DNA of 15,313 bases from Fastidiosipila sp963510375 (GCA_963510375.1 CAUPES010000020.1:1-15313), one strand, 5' to 3'; counted from the stretch's first letter, positions 1-8,160 are shown. Notes: generated by a model not told the origin, from the letters alone. Numbers and translations are program-made.

Positions 1-49
1 CGAAAGTACTCGTCTGGTGACGGACTGGGAGGATAGGTTTCGCCGGCTC
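1..49 (+). rRNA. rrf: 5S rRNA, 3' end (partial)
   Basis: The first ~49 bases match the 3' part of bacterial 5S rRNA: a helix IV-like stem (CGTCTGG / CGGACTGGG region), then GGATAGG and a GC-rich strand CGCCGGC that would pair with the missing 5' end in helix I. A T-rich run follows directly. The 5' part lies outside the window, so the exact 3' end is approximate. It implies an rRNA operon immediately upstream of walR. Confidence 0.8.
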
Positions 50-129
50 CATTTTTTAATTTTTATATATTTCCATTTTTTATTTAATTAGATGTAATAT
101 TACAAATTTCTGTATTTGCTTATTTTCTG

Positions 130-174
130 TGTTATAATTGAAGCAATGTAATTTTTGTGTAATAACTGTGTAAA
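130..174 (+). promoter_or_regulatory. walR promoter with three WalR-type half-sites
   Basis: An extended -10 (TGT followed by TATAAT at 133-138) is seen without a convincing -35. Right after it lie TGTAAT (147-152), TGTAAT (158-163) and TGTAAA (169-174), each separated by exactly 5 bp. This matches the published WalR/VicR box TGTWAH-N5-TGTWAH, here extended to three half-sites. The transcription start should fall near 145, so bound WalR would sit on the initial transcribed region, which suggests autorepression. A TGTAATATTACA palindrome lies upstream at 93-104. Other TATAAT strings occur at 192 and 264. Confidence 0.6.
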
Positions 175-338
175 TTTGTTGCATAAGAAAATATAATAGT
201 GTTTTAAACTTTTATAATTTATACTGCATTAATAGGGAACGTATTCTTATGTTAGTTTACGGTTATAATAAGTTACAATAGGCTAAAACAGGTTTAGAAA
301 TTTTATAAAATAAGCTTATAATTTTGTACGAGGGTGTA

Positions 339-1046
339 ATGAACTCAAGAATATTAGTTGTTGATGATGAGAAATCAATCGTAGATGTAATTAAGTCTAA
401 TTTAGAGCGTGAAGGCTATAGTATAGATACAGCTGCTGACGGAAAAGCTGCTTTAGATCTTGCATTGGTTAATAATTTTGATTTAATAATTTTGGACTGC
501 ATGCTTCCTATTATGGATGGTTTTGATGTTTGTAAGAAAATTCGTCAAGATTCCGCAGTTCCTATTATTATGTTGACAGCTAAATCTGAAGAGATTGATA
601 AGGTTTTAGGCCTTGAATTAGGTGCAGATGATTATATGACTAAGCCATTTAGTATGCGTGAATTGTTGGCTAGGGTCAAGGCACAAATCCGCAGATCTAG
701 TTATTTTGAAAATTCTAATGATACTGGTAATTCTTCAAATAATATTACTACTATTGGTGACATAAAAGTTGATAATGAAACGTTTGAGGTTCATAGAAAT
801 GGGGAAAATGTAAACTTAACTTTAAGAGAGTTTCAATTAGTAGCTTTTTTAGCAAATCATGCAGGACAAGTCTTTACTAGAGAAGAATTATTGCATGAAG
901 TTTGGGAATATGAATATTACGGAGATGTCAGAACAGTTGATGTTACTGTTAGACGTGCTAGAGAAAAACTAGAACCAGATACTAATGATTATAAATATAT
1001 AATTACTAAACGTGGTGTAGGTTACTATTTTAACAAGGATCTATAA
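339..1046 (+). CDS. walR: WalR-like OmpR-family response regulator
   Basis: A 235-aa DNA-binding response regulator. The receiver domain (about residues 3-115) has acidic pocket D9/D10, phospho-acceptor D53, T80 and K102 (MTKPF). The winged-helix output domain (about 140-235) contains DVRTVDVTVRRAREKLE and TKRGVGYYF, which closely resemble the WalR/VicR signature. The TTG at 324 would add five residues, but ATG 339 is preferred because GAGGG (330-334) lies just before it. The kinase gene begins 3 bases after the stop. WalR controls cell-wall hydrolase genes in Bacillota; the nearby walJ and the TGTWAH sites upstream support this over a PhoP assignment. Confidence 0.9.
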   Translation: MNSRILVVDDEKSIVDVIKSNLEREGYSIDTAADGKAALDLALVNNFDLIILDCMLPIMDGFDVCKKIRQDSAVPIIMLTAKSEEIDKVLGLELGADDYMTKPFSMRELLARVKAQIRRSSYFENSNDTGNSSNNITTIGDIKVDNETFEVHRNGENVNLTLREFQLVAFLANHAGQVFTREELLHEVWEYEYYGDVRTVDVTVRRAREKLEPDTNDYKYIITKRGVGYYFNKDL

Positions 1047-1049
1047 AGT

Positions 1050-2816
1050 ATGACATCATTGAATATTTTATTATTATTTAGCTCAAGAAAAGATCTTTTA
1101 CTAGCAATTCTGTTTGTTGTATTAACAATTGTCGTAATATTTTTAGTAACATATCTTTTTAATAAGAGATTTATTAGTAACGAAAAGGTTAAAATTGAAG
1201 AAATTATTACTCAAGAGAGAAAACGACTTTTGAGTATATTTGAAGGTGCTGGTTTAGGTATTGCAGTTTATGGACCTAATGGCAGCTTGCAAATGGCAGA
1301 TTCTCAAGTTACAAGCTTACTGGAAATAGAAGAAACTCCATCAACTTTTGAAGAATTTTTGAATGAGTTTGGATTAGATAATGGTCTAAAAGCTACATAT
1401 CTCTTGGGAAGTCAATTTGGAGAAAGCGATTTAATTATTGCTGATAAAAATTTATTTATTCAATATTCTTTAATTAAAAAAAATAGTGTGGAGAATTTTT
1501 GGACTCTTTCAAAAAGTCAGGGAGCTGTAATACTCGTTAGAGATATTAGTGATGAATTAGAAGAAGATATTGAGCGCAAAAAGTTTGTTGCAAACGTATC
1601 ACATGAGTTAAAAACTCCAATTACTGTTTTGAAAATTTATGCAGAAACATTATTAGACTGGGGATTAGCAGAAAAATCATCAGATGCAGTTCGTAAAGAT
1701 GTAGAAAATATTTTAGAAAATGCTTTAAGAATGGAAGCGTTAGTGGAGGATCTACTATTATTATCTAAGATAGATTCTCGTGGTAGAACTTTAAGAACCA
1801 GAGAATTGGATATTGTCGCTTTGCTTTCTACCATTGTCGAACAGTCAAGAGTACAAGCAGTAGAGAAGAATATTACACTTGAATTCCATACAGTTTCAAA
1901 AATACCGGCAGTTTTGGGAGATGAGAATTCTCTTGGTAGAGTGTTTTCAAATTTAATAACAAATGCTATTAAATATACTGATAAAGGTGGTCAGGTTGAT
2001 GTATATATTAGCCGAGTGATTAATGATATTGTTATTAAAGTTAAGGATAATGGTTTGGGTATATCGGAGAAAGATCAGAAAAAAATTTTTGATAGATTCT
2101 ATAGAGTAGATCAAACTGGTTCTAGAGAGTTTGGAGGAACAGGATTAGGATTATCTATCGCTAAAGAGTTGGTTGAATTACATAAGGGTAAGATCTCTGT
2201 AAATAGTATTTTGACTTATGGTTCTGAGTTTACTATTTCTTTACCTATTGCAGCTAAAGTATATATGCAAGTGATTGATAGTTTGGAATTTGAAAAAGAT
2301 AAAAGTAGAGCAAATAGAAATACAGAAAGTTTAAATAGTGCAGCCTATGAGCTTTTACTTGATCGAGCACATCAATTGGGAATTGCCAAAGAAGCTTTAG
2401 AAGATTTAAATGCTGAAGAAAAATTGATTTTAGCTGAACCTTATATTAAAGAGAGAAAAGATTTTACTCGCAAAAAATCTGTTCCTGAAGAACTTGATCA
2501 AAAAAATAATGTTGAACTGGAAGAGGGATCCATTGAGCCTGAAGTAGATGAGAATCAGGACAAAATGATTTTAAATGAAAATAAGGCTGAGGATATAAAT
2601 AAATCTTCAGTAGCTCCAAGCACACAGATATTAGAATCTGATCAACAGGAAATTGAAGATAAGTTAGAACCTAAGGAAAATAAAGCTGATGATAACACAG
2701 AAATTGGAGAAAACAACAAGAAATCTCAGGTAGTCGAACAAGATGTAAATAAAATCAAAAATGAAACAAATAATAATAACGAAAATGAAAATAGCAGTGT
2801 TAAATCTAGAGATTAA
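1050..2816 (+). CDS. walK: WalK-like sensor histidine kinase with long C-terminal tail
   Basis: A 588-aa membrane sensor kinase, partner of the preceding regulator. One N-terminal transmembrane helix (about residues 15-37) has almost nothing outside the membrane, as in the single-span streptococcal VicK. A PAS-like region follows (about 60-170). The HisKA H-box is FVANVSHELKTP with phospho-acceptor H185. HATPase motifs are NLITNAIKYT (N box), DNGLGIS (G1), FDRFYRVD (F box) and GGTGLGLSIAK (G2). The catalytic core ends near residue 400. About 185 further residues follow: a stretch that may be helical, then a Glu/Lys/Asn-rich tail that looks disordered; this tail is not usual for the family. 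No HAMP domain is evident. Ribosome-binding sequence AAGGAT at 1035-1040. Confidence 0.88.
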   Translation: MTSLNILLLFSSRKDLLLAILFVVLTIVVIFLVTYLFNKRFISNEKVKIEEIITQERKRLLSIFEGAGLGIAVYGPNGSLQMADSQVTSLLEIEETPSTFEEFLNEFGLDNGLKATYLLGSQFGESDLIIADKNLFIQYSLIKKNSVENFWTLSKSQGAVILVRDISDELEEDIERKKFVANVSHELKTPITVLKIYAETLLDWGLAEKSSDAVRKDVENILENALRMEALVEDLLLLSKIDSRGRTLRTRELDIVALLSTIVEQSRVQAVEKNITLEFHTVSKIPAVLGDENSLGRVFSNLITNAIKYTDKGGQVDVYISRVINDIVIKVKDNGLGISEKDQKKIFDRFYRVDQTGSREFGGTGLGLSIAKELVELHKGKISVNSILTYGSEFTISLPIAAKVYMQVIDSLEFEKDKSRANRNTESLNSAAYELLLDRAHQLGIAKEALEDLNAEEKLILAEPYIKERKDFTRKKSVPEELDQKNNVELEEGSIEPEVDENQDKMILNENKAEDINKSSVAPSTQILESDQQEIEDKLEPKENKADDNTEIGENNKKSQVVEQDVNKIKNETNNNNENENSSVKSRD

Positions 2817-3120
2817 AGGTAGTTTGATATTTTAATAACAACAAGTGAGATTACTAAGTTTTAGCAAATTAATATAGTTAAATATCACATGTGTAGTGTC
2901 TAATGTAACTACGTGAAAAAATATTTTAAGTAATAATACTGACACTGGTTTTTAACAGTTCAAATTAACACTATATTTTGATAATATAGTTGGTGGAATT
3001 TATATTGAATAAAACTATTTTAAGCAAAGTTTAAAAATAAAAAATAAATATACAAGTAAAATAATAAAACAGAATTAATACAAGTTATTAGAAGTATATT
3101 TTTACTGTAAGGAGATTAAT
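2817..3120. other. walK-murA intergenic region
   Basis: About 300 very AT-rich bases without a credible ORF. In Bacillus and Staphylococcus the walH and walI genes follow walK; neither is present here. The region holds the murA promoter (2978-3006), an imperfect palindrome CTATATT...AATATAG at 2971-2989, and a CACATGTG palindrome near 2886. I see no clear terminator for walRK. Confidence 0.6.
2978..3006 (+). promoter_or_regulatory. murA promoter
   Basis: TTGATA (2978-2983), a 17-bp spacer, then TATATT (3001-3006): a good sigma-A type promoter about 115 bp before the murA start. The A-rich leader that follows has no obvious riboswitch structure. Confidence 0.6.
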
Positions 3121-4398
3121 GTGGCTAGTTATATTGTAAAAGGTGGAAAGAAATTAAAGGGTGAAATTCCTGTTAGTGGATCAAAGAATGCAGCTTTAGG
3201 TATTGTTGCTGCAGCATGTGTACTTGATGGACCATGTGTAATTGAGAACCTACCTAATATTTCTGATGTTAGAACACAATTAGAATTATGTAGGAACTTA
3301 GGTGCAACAGTAGATATTGATGAAAATGGAACAGTACATTTTGATGCTACTAAGATCAACACCTTCGAAGTCACAGATGAAAGAGCAAGAGATATTAGAG
3401 CATCTTACTATTTATTAGGTGCTTTATTAGCAAGATATGGTAAGGCAAAAAATTATTTGCCAGGTGGATGTGATTTTGGAACAAGACCAATTGACTTGCA
3501 TTTGAAGGGCTTCAATAATATGGGAGCTGCAAATCGTTTAGAACACGGTAAAATTGAACTAAAAACTGAAGATGGCTTGATTGGTGAAAACATTTTCTTA
3601 GATAAAGTAAGTGTTGGAGCTACAATGAATATCATGATTGCAGCTTCTAAGGCAAAAGGTAGAACAACAATAGAGAATGCTGCTAGAGAGCCACATATTG
3701 TAGATGTAGCAAACTTTTTAAACTCTATGGGTGCTGACATTAAAGGTGCAGGAACAGATGTTATTAGAATTAACGGTAAAGAGATACTTCCTGCTGGTCA
3801 CACATATACAATTATTCCTGACCAAATAGAAGCAGGTACATATATGATAGCTGGAGCTATTACTCGTGGTGACGTTACAGTAACAAACCTTATTCCAAAA
3901 CATATGGAACCATTAACCGCTAAGTTAGACGAGATGAATGTTAACCTTGATATTCAAGAAGATTCCATTAGAGTTTGGGTTGAAGAGGGACAAGAGTTAG
4001 AAGCAACTTCAATTAGAACAATGGTTTATCCAGGATTCCCAACAGATCTACAACCTCAGGCAGTTGCTTTAATGACTACTCTATCTGGTCAAAGTAGAAT
4101 GTATGAAGATGTATGGGCCAATAGATTCCAATATATTGATGATCTTAAAAAAATGGGCGCAGACATTACAATTTCTGATAATCTAGCTTTAATTGATGGT
4201 CCAAGCAAACTAACTAGTGCAAAGGTTGAAGCAAGAGATCTTAGAGCTGGTGCAGCTATGATATTAGCAGGACTAGCTGCGGATGGAGCGACTGAAGTTC
4301 ACAATGTTTCGTCTTTACAAAGAGGATATGAATCTTTGATAGATAAGTTAAGAGGCATAGGAGCAGAAATAGAACTAGTTGGTTTGGACGAAGATTAG
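3121..4398 (+). CDS. murA: UDP-N-acetylglucosamine 1-carboxyvinyltransferase (MurA)
   Basis: A 425-aa cytoplasmic enzyme that transfers the enolpyruvyl group from PEP to UDP-GlcNAc, the first committed step of peptidoglycan synthesis and the target of fosfomycin. Full family length. Visible motifs are SGSKNAAL with substrate-binding K22/N23, and LPGGCDFGTRPIDLH with catalytic Cys117 (equivalent to E. coli Cys115). The Cys is retained, unlike the Asp variants that are fosfomycin resistant. The start is GTG 3121 behind AAGGAG (3109-3114); the overlapping ATG at 3119 is in a frame that stops at once. It lies between walK and walJ, and walJ follows after 14 bases, so the two are probably co-transcribed. 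Many Bacillota have two MurA paralogs; which one this is cannot be told here. Confidence 0.95.
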   Translation: MASYIVKGGKKLKGEIPVSGSKNAALGIVAAACVLDGPCVIENLPNISDVRTQLELCRNLGATVDIDENGTVHFDATKINTFEVTDERARDIRASYYLLGALLARYGKAKNYLPGGCDFGTRPIDLHLKGFNNMGAANRLEHGKIELKTEDGLIGENIFLDKVSVGATMNIMIAASKAKGRTTIENAAREPHIVDVANFLNSMGADIKGAGTDVIRINGKEILPAGHTYTIIPDQIEAGTYMIAGAITRGDVTVTNLIPKHMEPLTAKLDEMNVNLDIQEDSIRVWVEEGQELEATSIRTMVYPGFPTDLQPQAVALMTTLSGQSRMYEDVWANRFQYIDDLKKMGADITISDNLALIDGPSKLTSAKVEARDLRAGAAMILAGLAADGATEVHNVSSLQRGYESLIDKLRGIGAEIELVGLDED

Positions 4399-4412
4399 AA
4401 AGAAAATTTTTA

Positions 4413-5213
4413 GTGACTTTAAGTACGAGAGCTTGCACTTTATTTAGTGGAAGTTCAGGAAATAGCATATTTATTGAAAAAGAAAAATCAGGAATATTAG
4501 TTGATATTGGAGTTTCTTGTAAGCGACTAGAGGAAAACCTTAGAAGGCAGAAAATAAGTCCTTATGTAATTAAAGGAGTATTAATAACCCACGAACATAG
4601 CGATCATATTGCTGGTGTTTCTGTTTTTGCCAGAAAGTACAAAATTCCAGTTTATGCCAATGAGCTTACTATTCGTAAAGCTAAGAGCATAATGAAAAGT
4701 TCTGAACTAATTGATTTTAAGAGAATAAATATTGGAGAAACTTTTGTAGTTGATAAGTTTACATGTAAAGCTATTCAAGTTTCACATGATGCGATTTCTC
4801 CGGTAGCGTACAAAATTGATACTGGAGATTCGATTATCTCAGTAGTAACTGATACAGGTATATTATCTGAATATATGGTTCAAGAGCTTAAGGGTAGTGA
4901 TCTCATTTTTCTAGAGGCAAATTATGATGAGGAAATGCTTTGGAATGGTCCATATACTTGGCCACTTAAGCAGAGAGTGAATTCATATTATGGACATTTA
5001 TCCAATGAGCAATCTGCGATAGCTGCAAGTGAACTGATAAAATCAGGTACTAAAAGGATTGTTTTAATTCACTTGAGCAAGAACAATAATAGACCTAATT
5101 TAGCTTACGAATATATAAACTCATTTTTGTTTGACTTGGGTTTAGTAAATGGACAAGATTATTCTTTAACAATTGCACCAAGATATGAGCCAAGTTTGTG
5201 GCAAATGTTTTAA
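4413..5213 (+). CDS. walJ: WalJ/VicX-like metallo-beta-lactamase-fold hydrolase
   Basis: A 266-aa MBL-fold protein of the YycJ/WalJ/VicX family. The N-terminus (LFSGSSGNSIFIE) matches the family start, supporting the GTG at 4413 even though only a weak A/G-rich site precedes it. The metal-binding motif is THEHSDH (H60, H62, D64, H65), with further likely ligands in VSHDA, VTDTG and the C-terminal LIHLS. The family acts as a nuclease-like hydrolase and sits at the end of wal operons; its precise cellular role is not settled. Its position, separated from walRK only by murA, is a strong sign that the upstream kinase pair is WalRK. Confidence 0.88.
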   Translation: MTLSTRACTLFSGSSGNSIFIEKEKSGILVDIGVSCKRLEENLRRQKISPYVIKGVLITHEHSDHIAGVSVFARKYKIPVYANELTIRKAKSIMKSSELIDFKRINIGETFVVDKFTCKAIQVSHDAISPVAYKIDTGDSIISVVTDTGILSEYMVQELKGSDLIFLEANYDEEMLWNGPYTWPLKQRVNSYYGHLSNEQSAIAASELIKSGTKRIVLIHLSKNNNRPNLAYEYINSFLFDLGLVNGQDYSLTIAPRYEPSLWQMF

Positions 5214-5280
5214 ATGTAGATAAAAAGATATGAAATGCTTGCCAAATGCCCTAAAATGCATTAATATCGATAGTTCAAGA

Positions 5281-5310
5281 TTGACAGAAATTAAAACCCT
5301 GTGATATAAT
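5281..5310 (+). promoter_or_regulatory. Strong promoter for rpmG-secE-nusG
   Basis: TTGACA (5281-5286), an 18-bp spacer and TATAAT (5305-5310), with TG one base before the -10 (extended -10). Near-consensus, as expected for ribosomal genes. A short hairpin GCCTG/CAGGC (5318-5332) followed by a T-rich run starts right at the expected transcription start. It may stabilise or attenuate the transcript, but it is too short for a firm call. Confidence 0.85.
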
Positions 5311-5373
5311 TTAGTCCGCCTGCGAGACAGGCTTTATTTTTTATGAGTAAAATTAACTTTGGAGGTAGAAACA

Positions 5374-5538
5374 ATGGCAAAGACAGGTACAGCAGAAATT
5401 ATTACTTTAGCTTGTGATCAATGCAAACGTAGAAACTATACAACAAGAAAAAATAAGAGAATTCATCCAGATCGTTTAGAAATGAATAAGCATTGTCCTT
5501 TCTGCCGTAAACATACTCTTCATAAAGAAACTAAGTAA
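5374..5538 (+). CDS. rpmG: Ribosomal protein L33 (zinc-binding form)
   Basis: A 54-aa protein beginning MAKTGTAEIITLACDQCK. C14-x2-C17 and C41-x2-C44 form the zinc ribbon of the C+ type of bL33, a 50S subunit protein. Start ATG 5374 follows GGAGGT (5361-5366). The rpmG-secE-nusG order is standard in Bacillota, and secE follows after 28 bases. Bacteria with this form may also have a Cys-less L33 elsewhere, used when zinc is scarce. Confidence 0.95.
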   Translation: MAKTGTAEIITLACDQCKRRNYTTRKNKRIHPDRLEMNKHCPFCRKHTLHKETK

Positions 5539-5566
5539 TAACTAGTTTCAAGGAAAGGAGCTTAGT

Positions 5567-5923
5567 ATGGCTAAGAAAGATAAAAATCAAAATGAAAATG
5601 GTTTTTTCGCTAAATTTAAAAATTTCTTTAGATCATTAAATAGTGAAATTAAGAAAGTTATCTGGCCTGATAAACCAACAGTTGCTAAAACAACTGCAAC
5701 AGTAATTGTCATTGTGCTATTGGTTACTTTATTAGTATTTATTGTTGATTCTTTAATGGTATCTTTGTTAGGTTTATTAGGTTTCAATACCGCTCAAGCA
5801 AATCAAACATTACCCAGCTCAAGCACATCAGTTGTTGAGCAAAAAGATAATAAAGAATCAAAAAAGACTACAACAACTACAACAGAAGCTAAAAAAACTA
5901 CTTCTGAATCTAAAAATTCTTAA
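5567..5923 (+). CDS. secE: Preprotein translocase subunit SecE with extended C-terminal tail
   Basis: A 118-aa protein. Family features are the amphipathic helix with NSEIKKVIWPDK (residues 25-36) and one transmembrane helix (about 43-69), the conserved minimal SecE that clamps SecY in the membrane translocon. Bacillota SecE proteins are usually 60-75 aa; here about 45 extra residues rich in Ser, Thr and Lys follow the helix and look disordered. With the usual SecE topology this tail would lie outside the membrane. Start ATG 5567 follows AAAGGAG. nusG begins 21 bases after the stop. Confidence 0.93.
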   Translation: MAKKDKNQNENGFFAKFKNFFRSLNSEIKKVIWPDKPTVAKTTATVIVIVLLVTLLVFIVDSLMVSLLGLLGFNTAQANQTLPSSSTSVVEQKDNKESKKTTTTTTEAKKTTSESKNS

Positions 5924-5944
5924 TTGCAGTAGAGGTGAGACAGA

Positions 5945-6700
5945 ATGTTATTAGATATGAATTTAATGAACGAAAATGAAAATATTACAGAAACAAGCGA
6001 AGAGCTTGTCGCTGATGCTGTTTCACAATCAGAAGCAAATCAAGAAAATGAACTAATAGAGTCAAATGAGGCTGGAAATCTTGATGAAAGTTCAGAAGCT
6101 TCTGAAACTGAAAAAAATGAAGAATCTGAAGATGAAGCTGAGACTGTAATTAGTACAGCCGCTATGCATGATGAATACGATCCTGACCAACCTCATTGGT
6201 ATGTAATTCATACATATTCAGGTTACGAGAATAAAGTTAAGAGAACATTGCAACAAATTGTTGAGAATAGAGACTTACATAACTTTATTTTTGAAATTGA
6301 GGTTCCTGAAGAGGAAGTTGTTGAAATAAAAGAGGGTAAGAAGAAAACTCTTAACAGAAAAATCTTCCCAGGATATGTTCTAATAAAAATGCGTATGAAT
6401 GATGATATCTGGTACATTGTACGAAATGTACAAGGGGTGACAGGTTTCGTCGGACCAAATTCAAAACCAGTTCCACTAAGAGATGATGAGCTAGCAATGA
6501 TGGGTGTTGAAACTGATTGGGTACCTGATGTAGACTATGAAGTGGGTGACTCAGTTAAGATCATCAATGGTCCATTAGAAAGTTTCATCGGATTGGTTGA
6601 AGAAGTTAACTACGAGAAGAAAAAAGTTTTACTATCAGTTTCTATGTTTGGACGTGAAACTCCAGTAGAGCTAGATTTTACACAGGTTATGAGTTTGTAG
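5945..6700 (+). CDS. nusG: Transcription factor NusG with acidic N-terminal extension
   Basis: A 251-aa transcription elongation and termination factor that binds RNA polymerase. The NGN domain starts near residue 84 (HWYVIHTYSGYENKVK) and includes KIFPGYVLIKM; the KOW domain is at about 198-251 (VGDSVKIINGPLESFIG). The first ~80 residues are a Glu/Asn/Ser-rich acidic extension not found in typical ~180-aa NusG. A start at M74 would give a normal-sized protein, but AGAGGTGA (5931-5938) lies six bases before ATG 5945 and none is evident near M74, so the long form is preferred. Confidence 0.93.
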   Translation: MLLDMNLMNENENITETSEELVADAVSQSEANQENELIESNEAGNLDESSEASETEKNEESEDEAETVISTAAMHDEYDPDQPHWYVIHTYSGYENKVKRTLQQIVENRDLHNFIFEIEVPEEEVVEIKEGKKKTLNRKIFPGYVLIKMRMNDDIWYIVRNVQGVTGFVGPNSKPVPLRDDELAMMGVETDWVPDVDYEVGDSVKIINGPLESFIGLVEEVNYEKKKVLLSVSMFGRETPVELDFTQVMSL

Positions 6701-6817
6701 TTAACGGATGTAAATTTGTAAGCAATGTAAATTATTTACATTTATAAAGCTTAAAATCTTGCAAAGCAAGATAAATAAATGAGAAGCAATTCTCAAAGAA
6801 AATTGGGAGGTGGCAGA
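6701..6817 (+). promoter_or_regulatory. rplKA leader with three hairpins
   Basis: Between nusG and rplK lie three inverted repeats in series: AATGTAAAT/ATTTACATT around one base (6724-6742), ATCTTGC-AAA-GCAAGAT (6756-6772), and TGAGAA-GCAA-TTCTCA with a GNRA loop (6780-6795). The last ends nine bases before the GGGAGGTGG ribosome-binding site. None has a proper T-tract. In bacteria L1 represses its own operon through the rplK leader, so an L1 target is possible but unproven. Confidence 0.45.
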
Positions 6818-7252
6818 ATGGCCAAGAAAGTTAAAAATATTGTCAAATTGCAAATTCCTGCAGGACAAGCTTCAGCAGCTCCACCGGTTGGACCAGTTTT
6901 AGGACAAAATGGTATTTCAATACCACAATTTATAAAGGAGTTTAATGATAAAACAGCTAAACAAGTACCAGGTATGTTAACACCTGTTGTTATTACTGTT
7001 TATACTGATGCTTCATACACCTTTATAACTAAGACTCCACCGGTTCCAACATTGTTGAAGAAAGCCTTGAATTTGCAAAAAGGATCAGGTAATCCTAAAA
7101 CAGAAAAGGTATCAACAATTACACGTGCACAATTACGTGAAATAGCTGAAACCAAGATAGTAGATACAAATGCAGCAAGCATTGAAGCTGCAATGAATTT
7201 AGTTGCAGGTACAGCTAGAAGCATGGGAATTAAAGTAGAAGAAGAGGAGTAA
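6818..7252 (+). CDS. rplK: Ribosomal protein L11
   Basis: A 144-aa protein of normal length. The N-terminal domain (VKLQIPAGQASAAPPVGPVLGQNGI, conserved proline/glycine hinge) is followed by the rRNA-binding C-terminal domain (TKTPPVPTLLKKA, then VAGTARSMGI). L11 forms the GTPase-associated stalk base of the 50S subunit. The frame can be read from 6779, but ATG 6818 is the real start: GGGAGGTGG (6805-6813) sits just before it and the protein then begins MAKKVKNIVK as in homologs. rplA starts 4 bases after the stop. Confidence 0.97.
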   Translation: MAKKVKNIVKLQIPAGQASAAPPVGPVLGQNGISIPQFIKEFNDKTAKQVPGMLTPVVITVYTDASYTFITKTPPVPTLLKKALNLQKGSGNPKTEKVSTITRAQLREIAETKIVDTNAASIEAAMNLVAGTARSMGIKVEEEE

Positions 7253-7256
7253 GAAT

Positions 7257-7937
7257 ATGGCTAAAAGAGGTAAAAGATACCAAGCAGCTTTAGAACTCCT
7301 AACTCAAGAAAGTTACGATGCTTCAGAAGCTTTTGATTTGGTAAAAAAGACAGCAACAAGTAAGTTTGATGAAACTATCGAAGTACACGTTAAACTAGGT
7401 GTTGACTCAAGACATGCGGATCAACAAGTTCGTGGAACAGTAGTATTGCCACACGGTACAGGTAAAGATGTAAAAATCTTGGTATTTGCTCAAGGTGCTC
7501 AAGCTGATGCAGCTAAAGCAGCTGGTGCAGACTTTGTAGGTGGCGATGATTTAGCAGATAAGATTCAAAAAGAAAACTGGTTTGACTTCGATGTTATCGT
7601 TGCAACACCAGATATGATGGGTGTAGTTGGTAGATTAGGACGAGTATTAGGACCTAAAGGCTTAATGCCAAACCCTAAAGCAGGTACAGTTACAGCTGAT
7701 GTTGAGACAGCAGTTCAAGAACTTAAAGCAGGTAAAGTTGAATTCCGTTTGGATAAAACAAATATCTTGCATACAGTTATTGGTAAAGCTTCTTTCTCAA
7801 GCGAACAATTGCAAGAAAACTTCAATGCTCTAAAAGATGCTGTATTACGTGCAAAACCAGCAGGAGCAAAAGGACAATATATTAAATCAGTATATGTTTG
7901 CTCAGCAATGGGACCATCATTATTATTAAATAACTAA
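7257..7937 (+). CDS. rplA: Ribosomal protein L1
   Basis: A 226-aa protein, near the usual ~230 aa. Conserved features include MAKRGKRY, the central stretch TPDMMGVVGRLGRVLGPKGLMPNPK, and GKVEFRLDKT near the rRNA-binding face. L1 forms the mobile stalk of the 50S subunit and in many bacteria represses its own operon. The ribosome-binding site GAGGAG lies within the last codons of rplK, so translation of the two is probably coupled. No obvious terminator follows before the rplJ promoter. Confidence 0.97.
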   Translation: MAKRGKRYQAALELLTQESYDASEAFDLVKKTATSKFDETIEVHVKLGVDSRHADQQVRGTVVLPHGTGKDVKILVFAQGAQADAAKAAGADFVGGDDLADKIQKENWFDFDVIVATPDMMGVVGRLGRVLGPKGLMPNPKAGTVTADVETAVQELKAGKVEFRLDKTNILHTVIGKASFSSEQLQENFNALKDAVLRAKPAGAKGQYIKSVYVCSAMGPSLLLNN

Positions 7938-7961
7938 TTTGATTAAGTATTTAATAATTAC

Positions 7962-7990
7962 TTGACAAAATAAAAATAATAAAAGATAAT
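7962..7990 (+). promoter_or_regulatory. rplJL promoter
   Basis: TTGACA (7962-7967), a 17-bp A-rich spacer and GATAAT (7985-7990). It is placed to start transcription near 7997, at the beginning of the L10 leader. Confidence 0.85.
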
Positions 7991-7991
7991 A

Positions 7992-8107
7992 CTCAAGTGC
8001 CCGAGACAGTAGGAGCGAAAGCATAACTTATTCCTACCGAGGTAAGTATCGAAACTAACTTTATAGCCAGAGATTTTTAAAATTTTTGTGTTATTGATTT
8101 TGATTCT
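7992..8107 (+). promoter_or_regulatory. Ribosomal protein L10 leader
   Basis: The 5' leader of rplJ shows the known L10 leader elements: GAGACAGTAGGAGCGAAAGC (7994-8032 region), then TCCTACCGAGG, forming the TAGGA/TCCTA stem (8010-8038 region) with the conserved internal sequences seen in B. subtilis. L10 in complex with L12 binds this RNA; binding favours the downstream terminator (8108-8140) and lowers rplJL expression. Confidence 0.85.
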
Positions 8108-8140
8108 ATCCTCATGTCCTAAGGGCATGAGGATTTTTTT
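8108..8140 (+). terminator. L10-leader intrinsic terminator (attenuator)
   Basis: ATCCTCATGTCC (8108-8119), a three-base loop and GGGCATGAGGAT (8123-8134) form a 12-bp stem with one G-U pair, followed by a run of T to 8140. It lies between the rplJ promoter and its ribosome-binding site, so it acts as the regulated attenuator of the rplJL operon. Confidence 0.92.
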
Positions 8141-8160
8141 AATAATATAAGGAGGTAAAA

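Noticed and set aside
5318..5340. Intrinsic terminator before rpmG
   Set aside because: The stem has only 5 bp and begins at the predicted transcription start, so a functional terminator is unlikely.
6709..6731. WalR boxes upstream of rplK (three TGTAA strings)
   Set aside because: The copies are 8 and 9 bp apart rather than 11, so they do not match the TGTWAH-N5-TGTWAH spacing.
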